Assembly: GCA_023399105.1 (NCBI GenBank)
Contig: JAEWQT010000235.1
Location: forward strand, 1-6,624
Direction: 5' to 3'
Source: Pseudomonadota bacterium
Lineage (GTDB): Bacteria > Pseudomonadota > Gammaproteobacteria > Pseudomonadales > Oceanobacteraceae
DNA: 6,624 nucleotides
Part shown: piece after piece, positions 1 through 5,681 of the stretch
Numbering within the stretch: position 1 is the first letter of the stretch
Layout: each line of letters begins with the position of its first letter
Position numbers and translations under genes: made by a program
The notes under the pieces: model-generated
The model's input: the letters and a program-made list of their open reading frames with translations, nothing else
Database searches by the model: none
Told to the model about the DNA's origin: nothing

Positions 1-33
1 TTGGTACATAGATCGTTACTACAATAGAATCCG

Positions 34-71
34 ACGCCATGGAGCTTTGAATGGCTTAAGCCCCATGGCGT
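34..71. repeat. Long imperfect inverted repeat (hairpin)
   Basis: ACGCCATGG at 34-42 pairs perfectly with CCATGGCGT at 63-71. After one mismatch (A43/C62) the stem continues with GCTT (44-47) pairing with AAGC (58-61), giving about 13 paired bases around a 10-nt loop. No T-run follows on either strand, so it does not look like an intrinsic terminator. The stem does not match the REP units to its right. It could be the subterminal hairpin of a mobile-element remnant or a protein-binding palindrome; the sequence does not decide between these. Confidence 0.6.
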
Positions 72-125
72 TCGAATCACAAGCAATCTGATGAGTGTCT
101 ACTTTATCGGGGGCGTTCCAAAGCA

Positions 126-168
126 GCCCGCCGTTGGCGGGCAGCGCGGCAGAAATGCCGCTCGTACA
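126..168 (-). repeat. REP-like unit A (degenerate head)
   Basis: Read on the minus strand, the unit begins TGTACGAG and runs into a 6-bp stem GCGGCA/TGCCGC with a TTTC loop (plus positions 146-161). A second perfect palindrome follows, 7-bp arms GCCCGCC/GGCGGGC around a 3-nt centre (126-142). This is the same two-hairpin plan as units B, C and D. The tetranucleotide before the stem is CGAG instead of the GGAG seen in the other units, which suggests a decayed copy. Its head stem belongs with subtype 1 (units B and E), while its second palindrome is identical to those of C and D. Confidence 0.75.
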
Positions 169-200
169 GTAAATTCGTTGGGCGTTAGGTGTGCTCGGTG

Positions 201-243
201 TGTAGGAGTGACATTTTTGTCACGATTCGGGTTGTTAAACCCG
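201..243 (+). repeat. REP-like unit B
   Basis: On the plus strand TGTAGGAG (201-208) leads into the stem GTGACA (208-213)/TGTCAC (218-223) with a TTTT loop. A second 6-bp hairpin CGGGTT/AACCCG (228-233 and 238-243) follows. The GGAG tetranucleotide immediately 5' of a short stem is the hallmark of REP elements mobilised by REP-associated tyrosine transposases (RAYTs). It is the only unit in plus orientation, and with unit C it makes a tails-inward pair. Confidence 0.8.
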
Positions 244-267
244 CCTATACGGCGTTGCTGTTCATTG

Positions 268-310
268 GCCCGCCGTTGGCGGGCATTCGCGGGCATGGCC
301 CGCTCCCACA
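268..310 (-). repeat. REP-like unit C
   Basis: On the minus strand TGTGGGAG (plus 303-310) leads into a perfect 6-bp stem GCGGGC/GCCCGC with a 3-nt loop (289-303), then a second palindrome with 7-bp arms GCCCGCC/GGCGGGC (268-284). This is subtype 2, closely similar to common Pseudomonas REPs. The similarity to unit D extends leftward to 254, so 254-310 and 322-378 agree at 51 of 57 positions by my count, offset 68 bp. Confidence 0.85.
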
Positions 311-335
311 ATTGATGCAGTGTTGGTGCTCATTG

Positions 336-378
336 GCCCGCCGTTGGCGGGCTGTCGCAGGCATGGCCAGCTCCCACA
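336..378 (-). repeat. REP-like unit D
   Basis: Direct repeat of unit C in the same orientation, 68 bp further right. TGTGGGAG (plus 371-378 on the minus strand) precedes a head hairpin GCTGGC/GCCTGC (357-371) with one internal mismatch; the second palindrome (336-352) is perfect and identical to those of units A and C. The weakened head stem suggests an older copy, or one no longer under selection. A short fragment resembling its right end recurs at about 383-396 (GCCAGCTGCCACATTG). Confidence 0.82.
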
Positions 379-519
379 CTTAGCCAGCTGCCACATTGCT
401 CGCTGAACCCTTAACGCCGAACGCTGAACCTTGAACGGCCGGTCGAATGCCGCTCTTATCCGAAACATGCCTGATAGGCCTTGGGCTAAGGGGGTGTCAG
501 CATAGCGCTTCTGGTTAAA

Positions 520-525
520 AAGGGA
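520..525 (+). promoter_or_regulatory. Ribosome binding site of the MBL-fold gene
   Basis: AAGGGA lies 6 nt (an uninterrupted run of T) before the ATG at 532. It supports this start, as does the protein, which begins directly with the first strand of the metallo-beta-lactamase fold. Confidence 0.65.
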
Positions 526-531
526 TTTTTT

Positions 532-2046
532 ATGTTTGAAATACTTCACCACGGCGCTGTGAATGGCGTTACCGGTTCTTGTCACCAATTGAAGCTGGCC
601 AATGGCGCGTCGGTATTGGTGGATTGCGGGTTATTTCAGGGCGCGGAGTCGTTAGACCGTGAATCCGGCAACGAAGATTTTAACCGTAAGCAAATTGATT
701 TTTCGTTGGCTGGCGTGCAGGCGCTGGTGGTTACGCATTGCCATATTGACCACGTTGGCCGGCTGCCGTATTTGCTGGCGGCGGGGTTTAATGGCCCCAT
801 TTATGCCACCGAGGCCACGGCGCATTTGCTACCGCTGGTGATTGAAGATGCCATTAAAGTGGGCGTAACCCGTGACGAGCGCTTAATTCGTTCTGTGTTA
901 CAAAAGCTGCAATCGCTGTTGGTGCCGGTGCCTTATAAGCAGTGGTTTAATGTGGCGGATATTGCTGGTTTAAAGGCGAAATTTCATTGTGCCGGGCATA
1001 TTCTGGGTTCGGCCTATGTGGAGTTTGAGCTGGCCGGCACGGCGGGCCAGACGGGTAAGTTGGGTAAGCCAGGCAAGCATAAAGTGGTGTTTTCCGGTGA
1101 TTTGGGTGCGCCGTATTCGCCGTTATTGCCCGCCCCTAAGGCACCGTACCGGGCCGATACGTTAATTATTGAAAGCACTTATGGCGATAGGGTGCATGAG
1201 TCGCGTCGCCAGCGCCGCGCGCAGTTGCAGCGTGTGATTGAACAGTGTTTTGAAAATGGCGGGTCGGTGTTAATTCCGGCATTTTCCATTGGTCGTACGC
1301 AGGAGTTGTTGTATGAGCTGGAGGAGATTATTCACCGGGTTGGTAAAAACCGGGAAAAAGCATCTGTCCAGTCGCAGGCAGGCATCGCGACAGAAATGTC
1401 GCTCCTACAACCTTATTCTTTAGGTGCAGCTGGTGGCCGTGAAACGTCCAGCAATGTGTGGGAGCACCTGGATATTATTGTCGATTCGCCGTTGGCAGCG
1501 GAATTTACCGCCAGCTACCGCGCGTTAAAGCATCTGTGGGATGCCGAAGCGCGCAATAAGGTGAAGGCGGGCCGGCATCCGCTGGCGTTTGAGCAGGTGC
1601 TTACTATTAACAGCCACGCTGACCATTTAAATACGGTGGAGTATTTGCGCCGCACCGGTCGCCCGGCGGTGGTAATTGCCGCCAGCGGTATGTGTACCGG
1701 CGGCCGCATTCAGAATTATTTGCAGGCGTTGCTGCCCGATCCGCGCACCGATGTGTTGTTTGTGGGGTATCAGGCGCGGGGTACGCCGGGGCGTGATATT
1801 CAAACTTACGGCCCGCGCGGCGGTTATGTGGTGCTGGATGGCCAGCGGGTGGATATTAAAGCCGGTGTGCATACGCTGGGTGGTTACAGCGCCCACGCTG
1901 ACCAGCGGGATTTATTGAATTTTGTGAAGCGGATGCGGCATAAACCGCAGCATATTCGCATTGTGCATGGCGACGATGAGGCCAAGCGCGAGTTGCAGCG
2001 GTTATACCGTGAGATGCTGCCGGGGGCAGAGGTGGTTATCGGGTAA
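532..2046 (+). CDS. Beta-CASP metallo-beta-lactamase-fold RNase-like protein
   Basis: A 504-residue member of the metallo-beta-lactamase/beta-CASP family that includes CPSF-73-like and bacterial RNase J-like nucleases, often annotated 'RNA specificity-augmented MBL exonuclease'. It is presumably a cytoplasmic zinc-dependent RNase. Visible motifs: GVTGSCH near the N-terminus; the metal motif HCHIDH with H69, H71, D73 and H74; H156 in CAGHILGSA; D190 in FSGDLG; beta-CASP motif A around E214 (ESTYGD); the conserved DSPLA at 318-322; H362 (SHADH); IAASGMCTGGR; motif C H455 (YSAHAD); and H479 (VHGDD). All expected metal ligands appear present. Two segments look longer than in relatives I remember: 168-183 (Gly/Lys-rich) and about 274-309, the latter containing a REP unit (1371-1409). 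The gene is convergent with dbpA, 47 bp away. Family assignment is firm; the RNA substrate is unknown, and a DNA substrate cannot be excluded. Confidence 0.93.
   Translation: MFEILHHGAVNGVTGSCHQLKLANGASVLVDCGLFQGAESLDRESGNEDFNRKQIDFSLAGVQALVVTHCHIDHVGRLPYLLAAGFNGPIYATEATAHLLPLVIEDAIKVGVTRDERLIRSVLQKLQSLLVPVPYKQWFNVADIAGLKAKFHCAGHILGSAYVEFELAGTAGQTGKLGKPGKHKVVFSGDLGAPYSPLLPAPKAPYRADTLIIESTYGDRVHESRRQRRAQLQRVIEQCFENGGSVLIPAFSIGRTQELLYELEEIIHRVGKNREKASVQSQAGIATEMSLLQPYSLGAAGGRETSSNVWEHLDIIVDSPLAAEFTASYRALKHLWDAEARNKVKAGRHPLAFEQVLTINSHADHLNTVEYLRRTGRPAVVIAASGMCTGGRIQNYLQALLPDPRTDVLFVGYQARGTPGRDIQTYGPRGGYVVLDGQRVDIKAGVHTLGGYSAHADQRDLLNFVKRMRHKPQHIRIVHGDDEAKRELQRLYREMLPGAEVVIG
1371..1409 (-). repeat. 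REP-like unit E inside the MBL-fold coding sequence
   Basis: On the minus strand TGTAGGAG (plus 1402-1409) precedes a perfect 6-bp stem GCGACA/TGTCGC with a TTTC loop (1387-1402). A degenerate tail retains TGCCTGCC, resembling the left arm of the second palindrome in units A, C and D. The head matches subtype 1 (units A and B). Read on the plus strand in the gene's frame it has no stop and codes for about residues 281-293 (SQAGIATEMSLLQ), in a segment (274-309) absent from the usual family pattern. The copy is therefore both a REP and protein-coding sequence. Confidence 0.8.
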
Positions 2047-2093
2047 TGTGTGACGGCTAAAATACCCCAGCAGGCTGGTAAAGGCCTGGCGGG

Positions 2094-3473
2094 TTACACC
2101 CGACGCACCCGCACCGCGCGGTTTTTAATTCGCGTTTGCTGCAAATGCGCTAGCGCCACGTTGGCCACCGACCGCTCGATGGCCACATAGGCCACGTAAT
2201 CGAGCACGTCGATTTTTCCCACGGCTTTGCCGTCGATACCGCCTTTGCCGGTTAAGGCGCCGAGAATATCGCCGGGGCGCAGTTTGTCTTTGCGGCCGGC
2301 CGCCAGGCACAGGGTTACCATTGGTGGTTTGCGGAGGTCGCCGTGGCCGGTTAATTCGTCAGCCGCCAGCAGCGGAATGTGCTGGCCCATCTGGTCGGCG
2401 ATGGCGGCGCGTTTGTAGTCTTCTTTGTCGGTGGCCAGGCTCAGCGCCAAACCCTGTTTGCCGGCGCGGCCGGTGCGGCCGATGCGATGCACGTACACTT
2501 CCGGATCGCGCGGTAATTCGTAGTTAATCACCGCCTGTAAATCGTCCACATCGAGGCCACGGGCGGCAACGTCGGTGGCCACCAGAAAGTGCGCGCTGTT
2601 TTGTTTGAAGCGGGCGTACACTTCATCACGGTCGCGTTGTTCTAAATCGCCGTGCAGCGCCAGGGCTAAATAACCGAGGTTGCGCAGGCTTTGGGTGGTG
2701 TCTTCCACCGCTTGTTTGGTGTTGCAGAACACTACTGCCTGCTGAATATCAAAATGCTGCAGCGCGCGCGCCAGTACCGCGTCTTTGTTGCCACGCTCGC
2801 ACAGAATAACGTGCTGTTCGATGCTGCTGGTCTGATGCACGCTTTCCACCGTAACCGCCAGCGGGTCGCGTTGCAGATTGCTGCTGAGCTGTTCGATGTT
2901 GTCCGGGTAGGTGGCGGAAAACAGCAGGGTCTGGCGGCTTTTCGGGGTGAGTGCAGCAATGTCCTGAATGGCGTCGGCAAAGCCCATATCCAGCATACGG
3001 TCGGCTTCGTCCAGCACCAGGGTGTCGACCTGATCAATGCGCAATGTGTTTTTACGCAGGTGGTCCTGAATGCGGCCGGGCGTGCCCACCACCACATGGG
3101 CACCGTGTTCCAGCGAGGCGATTTGCGGGCCAATGGAGACACCACCGCACAGCACCACAATTTTTAAATTGGCCTGAAAGCGCGCCAGTTTGCGCAGTTC
3201 TTCGGCCACCTGGGTGCTGAGTTCGCGGGTGGGGCACATCACCAGCGCCTGCACGCCAAAAAAGCGTGGGTTCAGTTTTTGTAATAACGGAATGCCGAAG
3301 GCGGCGGTTTTGCCGCTGCCGGTTTTGGCCTGGGCGCGGATGTCGCGGCCTGCCAGCGCAGCGGGTAACGACTGCTGCTGAATGGCGGTCATGCTGGTGT
3401 AGCCAAGGCGGTTCAGGTTATCCAGCTGGGCGCTGTTGAGCGCGGCTAAGCTGGCAAAAGAAGTATCGGTCAT
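2094..3473 (-). CDS. dbpA: ATP-dependent RNA helicase DbpA
   Basis: A 459-residue DEAD-box helicase, the length expected for DbpA. In E. coli DbpA is activated by hairpin 92 of 23S rRNA and helps late 50S subunit assembly around the peptidyl transferase centre. Motifs in order: Q motif region with F6 and Q32; Walker A AKTGSGKT 49-56; PTREL 81-85; GG 110-111; TPGR 131-134; DEAD 155-158; SAT 186-188; VVFCNTK 247-253; HGDLEQRDRD 274-283; ATDVAARGLD 299-308; HRIGRTGR 329-336. Residues about 384-459 form the DbpA-type C-terminal RNA-binding domain (RKDKLRPGDILGAL, then GKIDVLDYVAYVAI), which separates it from RhlE, SrmB and CsdA. The ATG overlaps the trmA stop as ATGA, so translation is probably coupled; only a weak GGA-type ribosome site precedes it. 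All catalytic motifs look intact. Confidence 0.96.
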   Translation of the reverse strand: MTDTSFASLAALNSAQLDNLNRLGYTSMTAIQQQSLPAALAGRDIRAQAKTGSGKTAAFGIPLLQKLNPRFFGVQALVMCPTRELSTQVAEELRKLARFQANLKIVVLCGGVSIGPQIASLEHGAHVVVGTPGRIQDHLRKNTLRIDQVDTLVLDEADRMLDMGFADAIQDIAALTPKSRQTLLFSATYPDNIEQLSSNLQRDPLAVTVESVHQTSSIEQHVILCERGNKDAVLARALQHFDIQQAVVFCNTKQAVEDTTQSLRNLGYLALALHGDLEQRDRDEVYARFKQNSAHFLVATDVAARGLDVDDLQAVINYELPRDPEVYVHRIGRTGRAGKQGLALSLATDKEDYKRAAIADQMGQHIPLLAADELTGHGDLRKPPMVTLCLAAGRKDKLRPGDILGALTGKGGIDGKAVGKIDVLDYVAYVAIERSVANVALAHLQQTRIKNRAVRVRRV

Positions 3474-4597
3474 GCGGTTGTTTTCCGGGTTAATACCACA
3501 CCGGTTTCGGCATGATCGGTGTAGGGGAACTGATCGAACAGCGTAAAAGCGGTTATTTCGTGGGTTTGGGTAAGTACCTGCAGATTATTGAACAGGGTAT
3601 CCGGGTTGCAGGAAATATAAATAATGTTTTCGTACGCCTGTACCTGGCGCACCGATTCATCGTCGAGACCGGCGCGCGGCGGGTCGACCAGAATGGTGCG
3701 GAAATCGTACTGGTTTAAATCGACGTCGCGCAGGCGTTCAAACTGGCGTTCACCGCGCAGTGCCTGGACAAATTCTTCGCTGGATAAGCGTGCAATAATC
3801 AGGTTATCCAGTTGGTTGTCGGCGATATTAATTTGCGCCGATTGCACTGAGGGCTTGGCAATTTCGGTGGCCAACACCTTGCGGAAACAATCGGCCAGCG
3901 CCACGGAAAAATTGCCGTTGCCGCAATACAGTTCGACCAGATCATGGTCGCCCGCTTTGGCAATAATGGCCTTGGCTTGCGCGCGCGCCCAGCTCAGCAT
4001 CTGCTGGTTAATGCCACCATTGGGCTGAGTAAAGGCGCCTTCCATTTGCCGGTAGTGCAGGGCTTTGCCATCGACGTGCAGGGTTTCGTTTACCCAGTCA
4101 CGCTGCAGCATAATTTTCTGTTTGCGTGAGCGGCCGATAATGGGAAAACCCAATTGCTGTTGCAGGGCTTCGGCGGCGGCAATCCAGTCATCGCCCAGCG
4201 GTTTGTGGTAAATCAGGGTAATTAAGGCATCGCCACTTAGGGTGGTTAAAAATTCCACCTGAAATAATTTTTGCCGCAGCAGCTCGTGCGGCTGAATGGC
4301 GCCCAGCAATTCTTTCATCAGCCGGTTGATCAGCTGGCTGGCGATGGGGAAATCCTGAACTTCGTAGGCTTTGCTTTTGTTGCCCGGCTCAAACATGGCG
4401 TAAAAGCAGCGTTCGCCTTCGTGCCACAGACGGAATTCGGCGCGCAGGCGGAAATGGCTGGGTTCACTGGCGTGGATCTGCAGTTCCGGCGGGTTGAATT
4501 CGGCAAACCGTTGGCGCAACCAGCCTGCTTTTTCGTCCAGCAGGCTCTGGTATTCGGCGGTGTTGACGTTATGTTGGTAAATCTCAAGCTGCTGCAT
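3470..4597 (-). CDS. trmA: tRNA (uracil-5-)-methyltransferase TrmA
   Basis: A 375-residue SAM-dependent methyltransferase that makes m5U54 (ribothymidine) in the T-loop of tRNAs; E. coli TrmA has 366 residues. Features: an N-terminal RNA-binding part (1-200) with FRLRAEFRLWHEGERCFYAMFE and the FTQPN motif (Q191, equivalent to E. coli Q190); SAM-binding ELYCGNGNFSVALA at 222-235; DPPRAGLD at 305-312; nucleophile C330 in ISCNPDTL (E. coli C324); and the general base E364 in DHAETGVVL (E. coli E358). It lacks the Fe-S cysteine cluster of RlmD and the TRAM domain of RumA-type enzymes, which supports TrmA. It is the first gene of an operon with dbpA (4-bp overlap), and a consensus -10 lies about 36 bp upstream of its ATG. 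The ribosome binding site is poor. The start at 4597 fits the usual TrmA N-terminus. Confidence 0.96.
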   Translation of the reverse strand: MQQLEIYQHNVNTAEYQSLLDEKAGWLRQRFAEFNPPELQIHASEPSHFRLRAEFRLWHEGERCFYAMFEPGNKSKAYEVQDFPIASQLINRLMKELLGAIQPHELLRQKLFQVEFLTTLSGDALITLIYHKPLGDDWIAAAEALQQQLGFPIIGRSRKQKIMLQRDWVNETLHVDGKALHYRQMEGAFTQPNGGINQQMLSWARAQAKAIIAKAGDHDLVELYCGNGNFSVALADCFRKVLATEIAKPSVQSAQINIADNQLDNLIIARLSSEEFVQALRGERQFERLRDVDLNQYDFRTILVDPPRAGLDDESVRQVQAYENIIYISCNPDTLFNNLQVLTQTHEITAFTLFDQFPYTDHAETGVVLTRKTTA

Positions 4598-4632
4598 GAA
4601 CGGGCCGACCCGGATCTGAAAAATGGGCCGGT

Positions 4633-4638
4633 ATTATA
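4633..4638 (-). promoter_or_regulatory. -10 element of the trmA-dbpA operon promoter
   Basis: Reading the minus strand, a perfect TATAAT occurs here and is followed by ACCGGCCC, a GC-rich discriminator. The predicted start of transcription near 4626 would give a leader of roughly 28 nt before the trmA ATG. No good -35 hexamer is seen 16-18 nt upstream (GTGCAG or nearby at best). In E. coli, trmA is growth-rate and stringently controlled and GC-rich discriminators are typical of such promoters; applying that here is inference. Confidence 0.55.
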
Positions 4639-4711
4639 CGGATTGCAGCAGTTTCTGCACCCGGTTGTGCATCTTTTAACCGATCAGACCGGGCGGTTGT
4701 GTGGGTTGTGG

Positions 4712-4723
4712 CGCCTGCAGGCG
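4712..4723. promoter_or_regulatory. Perfect 12-bp palindrome in the trmA/tesB divergent intergenic region
   Basis: CGCCTGCAGGCG is fully self-complementary and sits 77 bp before the tesB start and about 115 bp before trmA. Nearby, GGTTGTG occurs three times (4663-4669, 4695-4701, 4704-4710). The palindrome could be an operator, but GC-rich palindromes of this length also arise by chance, and no regulator is encoded in the window. Confidence 0.25.
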
Positions 4724-4790
4724 TCATTTCGGCCAATGTGCCACGGCGTATTATCCGTATCGTGCGCGCTGGCGCGTTTCTGTTGCAAAC

Positions 4791-4794
4791 GAGG
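4791..4794 (+). promoter_or_regulatory. Ribosome binding site of tesB
   Basis: GAGG followed by TAACC and then the ATG at 4800. It decides the start: the open frame continues upstream to an ATG at 4701, but that extension covers the intergenic region, lacks a ribosome site and codes for a segment not found in TesB proteins. A possible -10 TATTAT lies at 4749-4754 with no clear -35. Confidence 0.7.
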
Positions 4795-4799
4795 TAACC

Positions 4800-5681
4800 A
4801 TGAGCGACGTATTACAGGAATTACTGTCTCTGCTGAAACTGGAGGCCATTGGCGTTAACCGCTTCCGCGGCCACAGCCAGGACCTGGGGTTCCGCAATCT
4901 GTTTGGTGGCCAGGTGTTGGGGCAGAGTTTGTCGGCGGCCATGGAAACCCTGCCGGATGAACAGTGGGTGCCACACTCGCTGCACGCTTATTTTCTGCGC
5001 CCGGGTACGGTGCAGGACAGCGTTGAATTTGAAGTGGACATTGTGCGCGACGGCCGCACTTTTTGTACCCGCCAGGTAACGGCCAGCCAGAAGGGTAAAG
5101 CCATTTTAATCATGCTCTGTTCGTTTCAGCAGCCGGAGGCCGGTTTTGAACACATGGCACCGATGCCGGCGGTGAAAGGGCCGGAAGGCATTCCGTCGGA
5201 GCTGGAACTGGCGCGTATGTTCCGTGCCTATTTTCCGGAGCGGGTGCGTGATATTTACACCGCCGACAAGCCCATTGAAATGCGCGTTCTGGACCCGGTG
5301 AATATTTTTTCGCCCAGTAAAAAAGACCCGGTGAAATATGTGTGGATGAAGGCGGATGCGCCGATGGGCGATAACCCGCGTGAGCATCAGACCATGCTGG
5401 CCTATGCCACCGACTTCAATTTAATTACCACGTCGCTGCACCCGCATGGGGTATCGGTGATTCAGAAAGATATGCAGGTGGCCAGCCTGGATCACAGCAT
5501 CTGGTTTCACCGGCCGTTCCGTATGGACGAATGGCTGCTGTACGCCATCGACAGCCCGGCCGCTGCCGGTGGCCGGGGTTTGTGCCGGGGCCAGATTTTT
5601 AATCAGGCCGGTGAACTGGTGGCCTCGGTGACGCAGGAAGGCCTGATCCGTCAGGTGAGCCTGGCAGGAAAACCAGCATGA
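4800..5681 (+). CDS. tesB: Acyl-CoA thioesterase II (TesB)
   Basis: A 293-residue double-hotdog thioesterase (E. coli TesB 286) that hydrolyses medium- and long-chain acyl-CoA to free fatty acid and CoA in the cytoplasm. First hotdog: about residues 20-112, with FRGHSQDLGFRNLFGGQVLG, the PHSLHAYFLRPG segment (57-69) and R86/F88 in DGRTFCTRQV. Second hotdog: about 190-285, with YATDFNL, SLDHSIWFHRPFRMDEWLLY and the final SVTQEGLIR. The catalytic triad of E. coli TesB (D204, T228, Q278) corresponds to D205, S229 and Q279; serine in place of threonine is a conservative change. The start is fixed by GAGG at 4791. The gene is first in a pair: its TGA overlaps the ATG of the next gene by 4 bp, so the two thioesterases are probably co-translated. 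It diverges from trmA. Confidence 0.95.
   Translation: MSDVLQELLSLLKLEAIGVNRFRGHSQDLGFRNLFGGQVLGQSLSAAMETLPDEQWVPHSLHAYFLRPGTVQDSVEFEVDIVRDGRTFCTRQVTASQKGKAILIMLCSFQQPEAGFEHMAPMPAVKGPEGIPSELELARMFRAYFPERVRDIYTADKPIEMRVLDPVNIFSPSKKDPVKYVWMKADAPMGDNPREHQTMLAYATDFNLITTSLHPHGVSVIQKDMQVASLDHSIWFHRPFRMDEWLLYAIDSPAAAGGRGLCRGQIFNQAGELVASVTQEGLIRQVSLAGKPA

Larger units (their letters stand above)
1..531. other. Non-coding, repeat-rich region upstream of the MBL-fold gene
   Basis: No convincing protein gene is visible here. The open frames that exist run through hairpin repeats on both strands, lack good ribosome binding sites and encode Arg/Ala/Pro-rich peptides that resemble nothing I recognise. The region holds one long imperfect hairpin (34-71), four REP-like units between 126 and 378, and a tail from about 379 to 470 of degenerate short repeats, for example CGCTGAACC at 401-409 and again at 422-430. 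The promoter of the gene starting at 532 should lie in the last 100 bases, but no convincing -35/-10 pair was found. Confidence 0.75.

Noticed and set aside
70..80. GTTCGAATC, like a tRNA T-loop
   Set aside because: The flanking 5-nt segments do not pair, and no acceptor, D or anticodon arm can be built around it.
177..190. GTTGGGC-GTTAGGT resembling the right end of an integron attC site
   Set aside because: No complementary RYYYAAC left end with the matching arm occurs upstream, and no cassette-like gene is present, so it is probably chance.
440..462. Possible sixth, decayed REP head (minus strand AGAGCGGCATTCGACC)
   Set aside because: Only the AGCGGCATT part resembles units A and E; the stem cannot form properly and there is no second palindrome.
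91..588. Several open frames of 64-108 codons on both strands in the left region
   Set aside because: They run through the REP hairpins, overlap one another on opposite strands, lack ribosome sites and encode low-complexity Arg/Ala/Pro-rich peptides; the minus-strand one even overlaps the start of the MBL-fold gene.
2055..2094. Candidate terminator between the convergent MBL-fold and dbpA genes
   Set aside because: CCAGCAGGC and GCCTGGCGG pair only imperfectly (two internal mismatches) and no T-run follows on either strand.
2691..3167. 158-codon open frame on the plus strand within dbpA
   Set aside because: It is antisense to an intact, well-conserved helicase gene, has no recognisable domain and is explained by GC-rich codon bias.
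4701..4799. N-terminal extension of TesB from an upstream ATG at 4701
   Set aside because: The extension covers the promoter region, lacks a ribosome site and is unlike TesB proteins; GAGG before the ATG at 4800 fits far better.
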